From contig NZ_JAIVKX010000002.1 in NCBI RefSeq assembly GCF_020524285.1, positions 186,001 through 250,000 of the forward strand: a DNA stretch of 64,000 nt, in the 5' to 3' direction. Source of the DNA: Alloyangia pacifica. Its GTDB lineage: Bacteria > Pseudomonadota > Alphaproteobacteria > Rhodobacterales > Rhodobacteraceae. Below, in pieces: positions 9,061 to 18,075 of this stretch. Numbering within the stretch: the stretch's first letter is position 1; each line of letters opens with the position of its first letter. The notes below the pieces were generated by a model. It was not told the DNA's origin. It saw nothing but the letters and a program-made list of their open reading frames with translations, and did not search any database. The position numbers and the translations under genes were made by a program.

Positions 9061-9999
9061 CTAGAACAGAGGTTTGTCGGCGGCGAGGATCATCTTCGCC
9101 GCCTGCAACCGCGCGCGCTGGCGCGTGGAGGGTTCCGCGGGGGTGCGCGCCCAGCTTCCGAGCGCATAGGCGCGCTGCGCAAAGAGCCGGGCGACGGGGG
9201 CGGTGATCTCGTCGCCGTAGCCGCGCGCGAGAGCGGCGGCAAAGCGCGGGGCGTCGGGTTCGGGCGCCGACGCCAGCGCGTCGATCAGCAGCGCCACGAG
9301 GTCGCGGTAGGGGGCGTCGGGCTGGTCGTTCTCGAAATCCAGCCCCCAGAGCGCGCCCTCGGCGCAGACGAGATTGGCGAGGTGCAGGTCGCGGTGGGTG
9401 ACGGCGCGGGTTGCCGCCTGTCCGCGGGCCTCGGGAAAGAGCACTTCTAGATCTGCGAGGGCGCGGGAGAATTTCTCGTGCTCGGGAAAGCCCGCCTCGC
9501 CTTTGCGTGCCTTCTGAAGCTGCGCCGCCAGCCAGTCGAGCTGTCCGCGCGGGCGCAGCTTGCGGCTCTGCAGCGTCGGGCGGTGCAGGGCGGCGAGCCA
9601 GCTGCCCGCCGCCTCGAGCGGCACGTCGCGTTTTTCGGCGGGAAGGTTGGGCCAGAGTTCCGCAAGGCTCGGGCCGGGTGCATAGGCCATGCCCAGGACA
9701 TGCCGCGCCGGGTCGAAGAACAGCACCTCGGGCGCGCGCCAGGGGCCGGCCTGCATCTGCGCTGCGACCCTGCGCTGCTGCGCGGCCTGCGCCTGCGCGC
9801 GCTCGGCGAAGGCGGGAGCGAAGACCTTGACCACCAGGTGCTCGTCGGGATGGGCGGCGCAGAAGACCTGCGCGCGCATCGGCCGGTCGAGGTTCTTCAG
9901 GCAGCCGAGCCCGTAGGCGCGGCCGGGGCGCTGCTCGGCCAGAACCTCCCGCGCCAGCGCCAGCGCCTCGGGGCGGGTCAGGCGCGCGGGGTCGCTCAC
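9061..9999 (-). CDS. Aminoglycoside phosphotransferase-fold protein
   Basis: Cytoplasmic kinase-fold protein of 312 residues in the APH/choline kinase superfamily. The Brenner motif THRDLHLANLV carries the catalytic Asp, and LDFENDQ near 220 supplies the metal-binding Asp. An N-terminal lobe Lys is seen in HLVVKVF. The substrate is unknown; sequence alone does not indicate antibiotic resistance. Its start overlaps the stop of the penicillin acylase-family gene by four bases (ATGA), so it is the second gene of a minus-strand operon. A sugar, choline-like or small-metabolite kinase role is equally possible. Confidence 0.8.
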   Translation of the reverse strand: MSDPARLTRPEALALAREVLAEQRPGRAYGLGCLKNLDRPMRAQVFCAAHPDEHLVVKVFAPAFAERAQAQAAQQRRVAAQMQAGPWRAPEVLFFDPARHVLGMAYAPGPSLAELWPNLPAEKRDVPLEAAGSWLAALHRPTLQSRKLRPRGQLDWLAAQLQKARKGEAGFPEHEKFSRALADLEVLFPEARGQAATRAVTHRDLHLANLVCAEGALWGLDFENDQPDAPYRDLVALLIDALASAPEPDAPRFAAALARGYGDEITAPVARLFAQRAYALGSWARTPAEPSTRQRARLQAAKMILAADKPLF

Positions 10000-12461
10000 G
10001 GTTTCACCAGGTGTGTCACCCCGACCGAGGCGGCGCGGGCGAGCCCCTCGTCGAGCGACATCGGGATGTATTCGCCGCGCCGCCAGAGCGTGCCCATGTC
10101 GTCGTAGTGGCGCGACAGCAGGTGGCCCGACTCGCCGGTGGCGATGATGAAGACCGAGCTGTCGGGGTCGGCGAAATCATAGACCCCGCGGTAGGTCGCG
10201 CCGTGCACATTGGCGAAGGGGTCGTGGCCCGACCCGGCGGTGACGCCGCGCTGCAGGGTGAAATCGCCACCCGAGGTGGGCTGGCGAATGTTCACGAAAT
10301 AGTTGAGCAGCGGCACGTCGCCCAGCACCGTGTGCTTGTGCGTCGCCTGGTGCGCATCGCCCCAGCGCAGGCTCTCGAGCTGCGTGCCGTAGCGCTCGCC
10401 GATCCACACCAGCGCGTCGTCCAGCGCCATGCGGGCGATGTCGGTGCAGGTCTCCTTGGGCGCCGAGCGCAGCACGTCGCACCACTTTCCGGCGCCGTCG
10501 ATGTCGCGGAAGACGCGCTCGATGAACAGCGGGTCGACATGGGTGTACTCGTCGGCGAGCGGGCCGATCTCGTCGCGGATCAGCCGGTCCTGCAGGGCGC
10601 GCAGCCAGGCGGCGTAGATCAGTGGCTCGGGCATGTGTTCGTTCATCTCGCCGTTCCACTCGGCCAGCAGGTCGAGCGCGCGCTCGCGCTGGCGCAGCGG
10701 CGTGCCTTCGGGCGCGGCCTCGCCGGTGAACCACAGGTCGCGGCCGATCAGCGGCAGCAGCGTGCGGGCGGCGGGCGAGACGGTATCGAGCTGCGCCTCG
10801 ATGAAGCTGTCGCGGGTGTGCACCTCGCGGCCCTGCATCAGCGTCTGCCAGCGCATCACCCGCTGGCTGTCGCCCCAGTTGAAGCTGACGTGCCGGGGGA
10901 AGGGCCGGTCGATCACCTTGTTGTTGGTATTGCCGAGGATGCCGCCCGCGGGATCCTTGAAAAGAGGGTTGTCGCTGTCCGGCAGCATCCCCTGCCAGCG
11001 GTTGGCGGCGATCCAGCCCGGGCTCGGCATGCGGCCCTGGGTCTGGCTCTGCGGATCGCGCTTGGGCATGGCGCCGATCAGCTTCATCGCGATGTGCTCA
11101 TCGTCGATCAGCGTCAACATCTGCGACGGTGCGACGAAGGCCTTGCTGGCCTCCAGCGCCGCATCGACGCTCTGCGCCGTCATCAGGCCGATGGCCGCGC
11201 TCATCGAGGTGTCGCGGTCGCCGAGCGCGGTCCAGGCGAGCGAGACCACGTCGCCCTGCGGGGTGATCCGGTCGAGGTCGAAGGCCTTGCGCGGCAGCAC
11301 CGGGCCGTTGTCGGTCCAGCGCAGCGTCAGCGTCACCGGCGGCGCCCCCTTTATAGTGACGATGGAGCGGCGCGTGCGGAAGGTCTTGTAGCCGTCGGGG
11401 GTGCGGTAGCGCTCGGGGTTCTCGGGGTCCAACTCCTCGATATAGAGGTCCTGGTCGTCGAGGTAGGAGGAGGTCAGCCCCCAGGCGACGTGCTCGGAGC
11501 GGCCCAGCATCACCGCGGGCACGCCGGGAATGGTGCCGCCGATCACGCCGCCGGTCGAGAGCTGCAGCCGTGCCAGATACCAGGTCGACGGCGCGGTGAA
11601 GCCGAGGTGCGGATCGTTGGCCAGCAGCGTGCCGCTGCCTGCCGAGCGGTCCGGGGCCGCGGCCCAGGCGTTGGAGGCCCCGGCCAGCCCGCGCGGCGCG
11701 ACGGGCATCATGTCGGGGGCGGGGCGGCTGGCCTCGGCGAAGCGGGGCAGCGGCTTGTCGGGGAAGAGCGCGGCGTATTCCGGCAGTTCGGCGATGCCGG
11801 GGCCGGGGATGTCGGGCAGGATGTCGCGGATCATCTCGGGGTCGGGCAGGGCAAGCGAGGTACGGGCGCGCAGGATCTCGTCGCGGAACTGTCCCGAGAG
11901 CTGCAGCGCCATCAACTTGACCACGGCCAGCGAGTCCGCCGGTTGCCAGGGCGCGATCGGGGCGTTGAACAGGAAGAACTCCGGCGCGCCGCGGCCGAGG
12001 CTGTCGGAGTTGATCTCCTCGATCCGCGCGTTGACCCCGGCGGCATAGGCCTCGAGCGCATCGCGGGTCTCGTCGTCCTGCGCCTCCACCGACATGCGGG
12101 CATGGGTGTAGAGATCGAGCCGGCGCATCAGCGTGTCGGTCTCGACGGTGCGGCGGCCGAAGAGTTCGGACAGGCGGCCCTGCGCGGTGCGGCGCAGCAG
12201 GGTCATCTGCCACAGCCGGTCCTGCGCATGGGCGTAGCCGAGGCCGAAATAAACGTCGCGGTCCACCGGCGCGAAGATATGCGGTACCCCGGCGTTGTCG
12301 CGCACGATCTCGATGTCGCCGGCGGTGCCGGTGACCTCCAGCGTCTTGTCGTAATCGGGCAGGGAGCGCGAGGCCAGGTAGTAGGCCAGGCCGACGCCGA
12401 AGATGCCCAGCAGGATCGTCACGCTGACGAGCCTGAGAAGCCACCGGAAGAGTGTTGCCAT
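9996..12461 (-). CDS. Penicillin acylase-family N-terminal nucleophile hydrolase
   Basis: Precursor of 821 residues in the Ntn-hydrolase penicillin amidase family. A hydrophobic N-terminal segment (about residues 10-30) indicates export or membrane anchoring. The alpha chain follows; autocatalytic cleavage would expose Ser263 in GLAGASNAWAAA, with the conserved Asn next to it. LLANDPHLGF just after it is typical of the beta chain. Family members hydrolyse beta-lactams, acyl-homoserine lactones or other amides; the natural substrate here cannot be read from the sequence. It is transcribed away from the oxidoreductase at 12577 and is coupled to the phosphotransferase downstream. Confidence 0.88.
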   Translation of the reverse strand: MATLFRWLLRLVSVTILLGIFGVGLAYYLASRSLPDYDKTLEVTGTAGDIEIVRDNAGVPHIFAPVDRDVYFGLGYAHAQDRLWQMTLLRRTAQGRLSELFGRRTVETDTLMRRLDLYTHARMSVEAQDDETRDALEAYAAGVNARIEEINSDSLGRGAPEFFLFNAPIAPWQPADSLAVVKLMALQLSGQFRDEILRARTSLALPDPEMIRDILPDIPGPGIAELPEYAALFPDKPLPRFAEASRPAPDMMPVAPRGLAGASNAWAAAPDRSAGSGTLLANDPHLGFTAPSTWYLARLQLSTGGVIGGTIPGVPAVMLGRSEHVAWGLTSSYLDDQDLYIEELDPENPERYRTPDGYKTFRTRRSIVTIKGAPPVTLTLRWTDNGPVLPRKAFDLDRITPQGDVVSLAWTALGDRDTSMSAAIGLMTAQSVDAALEASKAFVAPSQMLTLIDDEHIAMKLIGAMPKRDPQSQTQGRMPSPGWIAANRWQGMLPDSDNPLFKDPAGGILGNTNNKVIDRPFPRHVSFNWGDSQRVMRWQTLMQGREVHTRDSFIEAQLDTVSPAARTLLPLIGRDLWFTGEAAPEGTPLRQRERALDLLAEWNGEMNEHMPEPLIYAAWLRALQDRLIRDEIGPLADEYTHVDPLFIERVFRDIDGAGKWCDVLRSAPKETCTDIARMALDDALVWIGERYGTQLESLRWGDAHQATHKHTVLGDVPLLNYFVNIRQPTSGGDFTLQRGVTAGSGHDPFANVHGATYRGVYDFADPDSSVFIIATGESGHLLSRHYDDMGTLWRRGEYIPMSLDEGLARAASVGVTHLVKP

Positions 12462-12576
12462 GATCTGCCCCGAGTTTGCCCGCTTTCGTCGGGCTTACCC
12501 AAGACCCGCCCCCTTGCCAAGGGCCGGGCGAGGCGCGACAACTCCCGCAACGATAAACGTAACAGGAGGTTGATCC

Positions 12577-13449
12577 ATGGCGAAATGCGCATTTCTGGGG
12601 CTTGGCGTGATGGGCTACCCCATGGCCGGTCACATGACCAAGGCCGGGCACGAGGTGACCGTCTACAACCGCACCGCCGCGAAGGCCGAGGCCTGGGTGG
12701 GCGAGTTCGGCGGCAAGATGGCGGCAACCCCACGCGAGGCGGCCGAGGGGGCCGAGTTCATCATGGCCTGCGTCGGCAATGACGATGACCTGCGCGCGGT
12801 CTGTCTCGGCGAAGATGGGGCCTTTGCCGGAATGGGCGAGGGCGCGGTCTTCGTCGATCACACGACGGTGTCCTCGATGGTCACCCGCGAGCTCTGGGAG
12901 GTGGCCAAGGACAATGGCTTCGGCTTCGTCGACGCGCCGGTCTCGGGTGGTCAGGCGGGGGCCGAGAACGGCCAGCTCGTTGTCATGTGCGGCGGCGATC
13001 AGGGCGACTACGACATGGCCGAGCCGGTGATCGACGCCTATGCCAAGCTCTGCAAGCGCCTCGGCGACAGCGGCGCGGGCCAGCTGTGCAAGATGGTCAA
13101 CCAGATCTGCATCGCCGGGTTGGTGCAGGGTCTTTCGGAAGGGCTGGCCTTTGCCGAGAAGGCGGGCATCGACGGGCGCGCGGTGGTCGAGGTGATCGGC
13201 GGCGGCGCAGCGGGCTCGTGGCAGATGGTGAACCGCTACGAGACCATGCTCGACGACAAGTTCGAGCACGGTTTCGCGGTGGACTGGATGCGCAAGGATC
13301 TGGGCATCTGCCTTGCCACCGGCAACGAGATCGGCGCCTCGCTGCCGGTGACGGCGCTGGTCGACCAGTTCTACAAGGACGTCCAGAACATGGGCGGGGG
13401 CCGCTGGGACACCTCCGCCCTGATCAAGCGGTTGAAGGCCTTCGACTAA
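12577..13449 (+). CDS. NAD(P)-dependent beta-hydroxyacid dehydrogenase (GarR/3-hydroxyisobutyrate dehydrogenase family)
   Basis: Soluble dehydrogenase of 290 residues. The N-terminal Rossmann motif is GLGVMGYPMAGHM, with NR after strand 2 (VYNR), suggesting NADP preference. The substrate motif DAPVSGGQAGAENG lies near 119, and catalytic Lys172 is in GQLCKMVNQ. It is preceded by a strong AGGAGG ribosome binding site. The stop lies three bases from the stop of the convergent HpcH/HpaI aldolase gene. Since such aldolases can yield tartronate semialdehyde, a tartronate semialdehyde reductase role is plausible; 3-hydroxyisobutyrate or another 3-hydroxyacid is the alternative. Confidence 0.86.
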   Translation: MAKCAFLGLGVMGYPMAGHMTKAGHEVTVYNRTAAKAEAWVGEFGGKMAATPREAAEGAEFIMACVGNDDDLRAVCLGEDGAFAGMGEGAVFVDHTTVSSMVTRELWEVAKDNGFGFVDAPVSGGQAGAENGQLVVMCGGDQGDYDMAEPVIDAYAKLCKRLGDSGAGQLCKMVNQICIAGLVQGLSEGLAFAEKAGIDGRAVVEVIGGGAAGSWQMVNRYETMLDDKFEHGFAVDWMRKDLGICLATGNEIGASLPVTALVDQFYKDVQNMGGGRWDTSALIKRLKAFD

Positions 13450-13452
13450 GGC

Positions 13453-14271
13453 TCAGTAGCTCGCGAGCGGGGGGGCCTCAGCAGCCTCCTCGCCAAGCTC
13501 TTCGGCGGCCTGCGCCTTCGCGGCGCGGGCGGCCCCGAGCAGCAGGCCGACGTCATTCGGCCCGACGATGAAGCGGTAGCCCGCCTCGCGCAGCTCGCCG
13601 TAGCCGCGGCCGGGACCGGCAACGCCGGTGATCGTGCCGAGCAGCAGCCCGCCGTCGAGCGCCGCCTTTTCCGCCTCGGCGATCTTGGCGCGCACGTCGG
13701 GGTGCTCGGTCTGCTCGAGCAGTCCCATGGAGGCGGCGAAGTCGTTGGGGCCGACGAAAGCCATGTCGATGCCGTCCACCGCCGCGATCCCGGCGACCTC
13801 GGCCACCGTATCCACGTGCTCGACCTGCGCCATCAGCAGCAGCTCGTCATGCGCCGTGGCGCCGTAGCCGGGCAGGGTGCCCCAGTTGGTCGCCCGCACG
13901 ATGGGCGCGGCGTAGCCCCGGCGTCCGCGCGGCGCGTAGAGGCAGTAGGAGGCGATCTCGCGCGCCATCTCGGCGGTATGCACCATCGGCACCATGATCG
14001 AGCGGGCGCCCCGGTCGAGCGCCCGCTTCAGCGTCGCCTCGGAGGCGTCGGGCACGCGGATCACCGCCTCGCCGCCCGCGCCCTCGACCGCGCGCAGCAG
14101 GTTCAGCCCGGCCTCGAGCCCCGCGGCGCCATGCTCGCAGTCGATCACCACCACGTCCCAGCCGCTGTAGACCAGCAGCTCGGCCACCTCGGGCGAGCCC
14201 AGCTCGAACCACGCGGCGGTCACTGTCTCCCCGGCCTTGAGCCGCGCCTTGAGCCTGTTTCTTCCGGTCAT
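13453..14271 (-). CDS. HpcH/HpaI-family aldolase (GarL-like)
   Basis: Metal-dependent class II pyruvate aldolase of 272 residues. Catalytic features are DCEHGA (His near 45), Arg in IRVPD, metal-binding Glu in MAQVEH and metal-binding Asp in GIDMAFVGPNDFAAS. The start ATG at 14271 is chosen because AAGGAGG lies just upstream; longer forms from upstream starts have no ribosome binding site. Possible substrates are 2-keto-3-deoxy-sugar acids or 4-hydroxy-2-oxo acids. It converges on a beta-hydroxyacid dehydrogenase. A GntR-type palindrome sits upstream of this gene. Confidence 0.88.
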   Translation of the reverse strand: MTGRNRLKARLKAGETVTAAWFELGSPEVAELLVYSGWDVVVIDCEHGAAGLEAGLNLLRAVEGAGGEAVIRVPDASEATLKRALDRGARSIMVPMVHTAEMAREIASYCLYAPRGRRGYAAPIVRATNWGTLPGYGATAHDELLLMAQVEHVDTVAEVAGIAAVDGIDMAFVGPNDFAASMGLLEQTEHPDVRAKIAEAEKAALDGGLLLGTITGVAGPGRGYGELREAGYRFIVGPNDVGLLLGAARAAKAQAAEELGEEAAEAPPLASY

Positions 14272-14376
14272 GAAGTCCTCCTTCTCTCTGCCCCGGTCGC
14301 TCTGTCCCGGTCTCGGGCTCGGAACCGTTTCCGGGCTGGCCATGCCCGAGTTGAATACCGCGTGGGACGCGAGGTC

Positions 14377-14394
14377 AATATAAATGGTATACCA
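14377..14394 (-). promoter_or_regulatory. GntR-like operator and -10 element of the aldolase gene
   Basis: TGGTATACCA (14385-14394) is a perfect 10-bp palindrome of the GntR/FadR type (GTATAC core). Next to it on the minus strand is a TATATT -10-like element (14382-14377). The palindrome falls between the -10 and the place of the -35, a layout suited to repression. No GntR gene lies in the window. Confidence 0.5.
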
Positions 14395-14565
14395 AATTTC
14401 CGCAGCGCTGCCTGCAAAAGAGGCAGGGCCGTCCGGCGTGCGGTGCGGCGCGAGATGACGCTGGGGCCGAGCGGCGCGCGGAGGGAGGCGCGGGGCATGC
14501 CGGAGAGCCGCGCGCACTGTGGGGGCAGCCCTGTGGATGAATTCATGCACGCGTCACATTCCATA

Positions 14566-14595
14566 TTGTCATTGGGGGCGCGATGCCCCTATGCT
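14566..14595 (+). promoter_or_regulatory. Candidate sigma-70 promoter of rne
   Basis: TTGTCA (14566-14571) and TATGCT (14590-14595) are separated by 18 bases. This is a fair match to the housekeeping consensus and is the best in the intergenic stretch. Transcription from it would give a leader of about 350 nt before rne. Confidence 0.4.
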
Positions 14596-14949
14596 ACCTG
14601 TCAGGCAAGTGCGTTCCCGCCACACGAGCGGCCCGCAATGCCAAAGAGTTTCGCTGCTTCGGAGCCGTCCGCCACAGGACCCCGGGCAGACCGATCTGGC
14701 CGCAAGGCCAAGCACATTGCCCGGACCGCCCAAGGCGACGGGCCGCAACAAGGCACCGCGGGGCGTTTCGTCGCGACGGTGTCGGAGAAGAAACGCGATG
14801 AAGCGCGCGACGCAGATCAGGCACCCGGGCGAAGACAGATTGTCTTCCCGTGCCTGCGCGCCGCTCACCGCCCAGACAAGCCACGCCACATCACCTCGCA
14901 GCCCGGCTCCGCCCGGGCTTCTGGCGCATGTGTCGTGCACACGGAAAAC

Positions 14950-17868
14950 ATGGCAAAGAAAATGCTCATCGATGCCACCCACGCGGAAGAGACCCGCGTT
15001 GTGGTGGTCGACGGAAACAAGGTCGAGGAATTCGACTTTGAATCGGAAAACAAGCGCCAGCTAGCAGGCAATATCTACTTGGCGAAAGTCACGCGGGTCG
15101 AACCCTCGCTGCAGGCGGCCTTCGTGGATTATGGCGGAAACCGCCACGGCTTCCTCGCCTTCTCGGAAATCCATCCCGACTATTACCAGATCCCCGTCGC
15201 CGACCGTCAGGCGCTGATGGAGGAAGAGGCCGCGCTCGCTGCCGAAGAGGATGACGACGACAAGGAAAAGTCGCGCTCGAAGTCCTCGCGGTCCCGCACG
15301 CGCCGCTCACGCTCGCGCAGCAAGGCCGAGAAGTCGACCAGCGAAGACAAGCTGGTGACCGGCGAAGTTTCGGATGACGCCTCCTCGGAAGTCTCCGAGG
15401 GCATCTCTGGCATGGAAACCATCGACCTCGGGGACGACGTCCTCGACGCGCGCGACGACGAAGGTCTGTCGCCGATGGAAACCGTGGCCGAAACCCCGGT
15501 CGAAGAGCCCACCGATGCGACCGAAGAGGCCGCTGCCCCCGAGCAGAAGGCCCCCGAGGACTCCCCGGAGGCCGACGATCAGGACGATCACCCCGACGAG
15601 CTCGACGCGGCCAAGTCCGACGACAGCATCGAGTCGGTGGCCGATGACGACACCGAGGAAGACATCCGCCCGGCGCGCAAGCCGCGGGCCCGGAAGTACA
15701 AGATCCAGGAAGTCATCAAGGTCCGCCAGATCCTGCTCGTGCAGGTCGTCAAGGAAGAGCGCGGCAACAAGGGCGCCGCGCTGACCACCTATCTCTCGCT
15801 CGCCGGTCGCTACTGCGTGCTGATGCCGAACACCGCCCGTGGCGGTGGCATCTCGCGCAAGATCACCAATGCCGCCGACCGCTCGAAGCTGAAGGAAATC
15901 GCGCAGACCATCGACGTGCCGAAGGGCGCGGGTCTGATCATCCGGACCGCGGGTGCCAAGCGCACCAAGACCGAGATCAAGCGCGACTACGAATACCTGC
16001 AGCGCCTCTGGGAGCAGATCCGCGAGCTGACGCTGCAATCGGTGGCGCCCGCGAAGATTTACGAAGAGGGCGACCTCATCAAGCGCTCGATCCGCGACCT
16101 CTACAACCGCGAGATCGACGAGGTGCACGTGGAAGGCGAGCGCGGCTACCGCATCGCCAAGGACTTCATGAAGATGATCATGCCGTCCCACGCGAAGAAC
16201 GTGAAACACTACCTCGACCCGATGCCGCTCTTCGCGCGCTACCAGGTCGAGAGCTACCTCGGTGGCATGTTCAACCCGACCGTGCAGCTCAAGTCCGGCG
16301 GGTACATCGTGATCGGCGTCACCGAGGCGCTGGTGGCAATCGACGTGAACTCCGGTCGCGCGACCAAGGAAGGCTCGATCGAGGAAACCGCGCTGAAAAC
16401 CAACCTGGAGGCCGCCGAGGAGGTGGCACGCCAGCTGCGTCTGCGCGACCTCGCCGGGCTGATCGTCATCGACTTCATCGACATGGAAGAGCGCAAGAAC
16501 AACGCCGCCGTCGAGAAAAAGCTGAAGGACAAGCTGAAGACCGACCGCGCCCGCATCCAGGTGGGCCGCATCTCGGGCTTCGGCCTTCTGGAGATGTCGC
16601 GCCAGCGCCTGCGCCCGGGCATGATCGAGGCGACCACACAGCCCTGCGCGGCCTGCCACGGCACCGGTCTGATCCGCTCGGATGACAACATGGCGCTGAA
16701 CATCCTGCGCCAGATCGAGGAAGAGGGCGTGCGCCGCCGCTCCCGCGAGGTGCTGGTGAAATGCCCCGTCGGCATCGCCAACTACCTGATGAACCAGAAG
16801 CGCGAGCACGTCGCCCAGATCGAGGCGCGCTACGGCATGGCCGTGCGCATCGAGGGCGACCTGCATCTGGTGAGCCCGGACTTCTCGATGGAGAAGTTCA
16901 AGACCGCCACGCGCAACGTGCCCGAAGTGGTCGCGCCGGTGGTTTCGGCCACCGCCTCGCTGATGGACCAGGTCGACGAGGACTATGCCGCGGATGAGGA
17001 CGAGGACGAAGCTCTGATCGCGGCGGAGGCCGAGGCCGAAGCCAAGGCGGGCTCGGAGACCGAGAGCGACGCTGGCAATGGCTCGGGTAACGGCTCGGGC
17101 GACGAGGATGGCGAGGGCAAGCCCAAGAAACGCCGCCGCCGCCGTCGCCGTTCGCGCTCGAAGAACCGGGAAGGCCAGAACGGCGAGAACGAGGACGAGA
17201 ACGGCACTGATGACGAGGGCAATGGCGATGCCAAGCCCGAGTCCGAGGTGACTCCCGCGGCCGAGACCGCAGCGCCGGCGGCCGAAGATGCCCCCGCAGA
17301 GGCGGCCGAAACGGCCAGTGAGGCGCCTGCGGAAGCCCCCGAAGCCCCAGCCGCCGAGGAGGCGCCCGCCGAGAAGCCGAAGCGCACCCGCCGCTCGCGC
17401 AGCCGCAAGAAGGCTGAGCCCGAGGTCACCGAGGCGGCAGCCGAAGAGGTTCCGGCAGCCGAAGCGCCGGCAGAGGCCGAGGCCCAGCCCGAGACCGCTG
17501 CGGTCGAAGCGCCCGCCGAAGCCGCTGAAGCTCTGGTCGCGCCCGAGGCTCCTGCTGCTGAGGCCCCCGCAGACGCCCCGGCGGAAGAGCCGGTCGCCGA
17601 AGTGGCGGACGCCCCTGCAGAGGTGACCGAGGCCCCGGCTGAAGAACCGGTCGCGGAAGCTCCGGCAGAGGTCGCCGAGACGCCTGCGGAACCCCCGGTT
17701 GCCGAAGAACCCGCCGCCGAGGCGCCGGTCGCCGAAGAGCAGCCCGCCGAGGAGACCCCGGCCGCGGAAACTCCCGCCGAGCCGGAGCCCGAGCGCACGC
17801 CGGAGCCGGTTGCCGCGGAAGCGGACGAGGCGCCGAAGCCCAAGCGCCGCGGCTGGTGGAGCCGCTGA
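14950..17868 (+). CDS. rne: Ribonuclease E
   Basis: Endoribonuclease of 972 residues that nucleates the RNA degradosome and processes rRNA and tRNA. The start MAKKMLIDATHAEETRVVVV is the classic family N-terminus. The S1 domain begins near 37 and is interrupted by an acidic, Ser/Arg-rich insertion at roughly 92-245. Catalytic Mg-binding Asp residues lie in AIDVNSGR (about 465) and VIDFIDMEERK (about 508). The Zn-link is CAACHGTG (about 566). From about 680 the protein is disordered: acidic, then an Arg-rich block (KKRRRRRRRSRSKNR), then Ala/Glu/Pro repeats, ending in KPKRRGWWSR. The tail is the likely scaffold for partner proteins and RNA. Confidence 0.95.
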   Translation: MAKKMLIDATHAEETRVVVVDGNKVEEFDFESENKRQLAGNIYLAKVTRVEPSLQAAFVDYGGNRHGFLAFSEIHPDYYQIPVADRQALMEEEAALAAEEDDDDKEKSRSKSSRSRTRRSRSRSKAEKSTSEDKLVTGEVSDDASSEVSEGISGMETIDLGDDVLDARDDEGLSPMETVAETPVEEPTDATEEAAAPEQKAPEDSPEADDQDDHPDELDAAKSDDSIESVADDDTEEDIRPARKPRARKYKIQEVIKVRQILLVQVVKEERGNKGAALTTYLSLAGRYCVLMPNTARGGGISRKITNAADRSKLKEIAQTIDVPKGAGLIIRTAGAKRTKTEIKRDYEYLQRLWEQIRELTLQSVAPAKIYEEGDLIKRSIRDLYNREIDEVHVEGERGYRIAKDFMKMIMPSHAKNVKHYLDPMPLFARYQVESYLGGMFNPTVQLKSGGYIVIGVTEALVAIDVNSGRATKEGSIEETALKTNLEAAEEVARQLRLRDLAGLIVIDFIDMEERKNNAAVEKKLKDKLKTDRARIQVGRISGFGLLEMSRQRLRPGMIEATTQPCAACHGTGLIRSDDNMALNILRQIEEEGVRRRSREVLVKCPVGIANYLMNQKREHVAQIEARYGMAVRIEGDLHLVSPDFSMEKFKTATRNVPEVVAPVVSATASLMDQVDEDYAADEDEDEALIAAEAEAEAKAGSETESDAGNGSGNGSGDEDGEGKPKKRRRRRRRSRSKNREGQNGENEDENGTDDEGNGDAKPESEVTPAAETAAPAAEDAPAEAAETASEAPAEAPEAPAAEEAPAEKPKRTRRSRSRKKAEPEVTEAAAEEVPAAEAPAEAEAQPETAAVEAPAEAAEALVAPEAPAAEAPADAPAEEPVAEVADAPAEVTEAPAEEPVAEAPAEVAETPAEPPVAEEPAAEAPVAEEQPAEETPAAETPAEPEPERTPEPVAAEADEAPKPKRRGWWSR

Positions 17869-17894
17869 GGCCCCGCTGACTGACCCATGAGGAA

Positions 17895-17929
17895 ACGCCC
17901 CGGCCAAGCGCCGGGGCGTTTTCTGTTTC
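17895..17929 (+). terminator. Intrinsic terminator after rne
   Basis: A perfect 10-bp stem (ACGCCCCGGC / GCCGGGGCGT) with a 5-base loop is followed by TTTTCTGTTT. It lies 26 bp past the rne stop and is a strong Rho-independent terminator. Confidence 0.88.
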
Positions 17930-18075
17930 GGCCCTGCGTCCGGGCGCAGGCTCTCGAAGTGGGCCCGAGCGGGCGCCGGGCAGGAGCGTGGCGCGGACAC
18001 ATCATTTCAGCCGGGGAACGCAGACGTGAGGCGCCGCCGGGTGACGGGGCCCCCGGGATCGCCTATTCGAAAGGC

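Larger units (their letters stand above)
14272..14949. other. Intergenic region between the aldolase gene and rne
   Basis: No supported gene lies in these 678 bases. The left part holds the aldolase promoter region with a GntR-like palindrome at 14385-14394. The right part holds a candidate rne promoter near 14566-14595 and a leader of roughly 350 nt before the rne start. Long leaders are known for rne mRNAs, where they mediate autoregulation; here this is an inference. Open frames in this stretch lack ribosome binding sites and family similarity. Confidence 0.6.

Noticed and set aside
9061-12461. Possible antibiotic-resistance pair (APH-fold protein plus penicillin acylase)
   Set aside because: Both are broad families found in core genomes; nothing such as mobile elements or resistance-specific motifs supports a resistance role.
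10011-12782. Plus-strand open frame of 923 codons opposite the penicillin acylase-family gene
   Set aside because: Composition is Gly/Arg/His/Val-rich with no family similarity; the acylase on the other strand has intact catalytic and export features.
13702-14949. Upstream in-frame extension of rne
   Set aside because: It runs antisense through the aldolase gene and has no RNase E similarity; the family N-terminus begins at 14950.
14569-14982. Small frames in the rne leader on both strands
   Set aside because: They lack ribosome binding sites and family motifs, and overlap each other.
17230-17850. Apparent nucleotide repeats in the rne 3' half
   Set aside because: They come from low-complexity Ala/Glu/Pro coding sequence and are not a CRISPR array or independent repeat.
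15307-18000. Minus-strand open frame of 897 codons opposite rne
   Set aside because: The Gly/Leu/Arg repeats are only the complement of the Ala/Glu/Pro codons of the RNase E tail.
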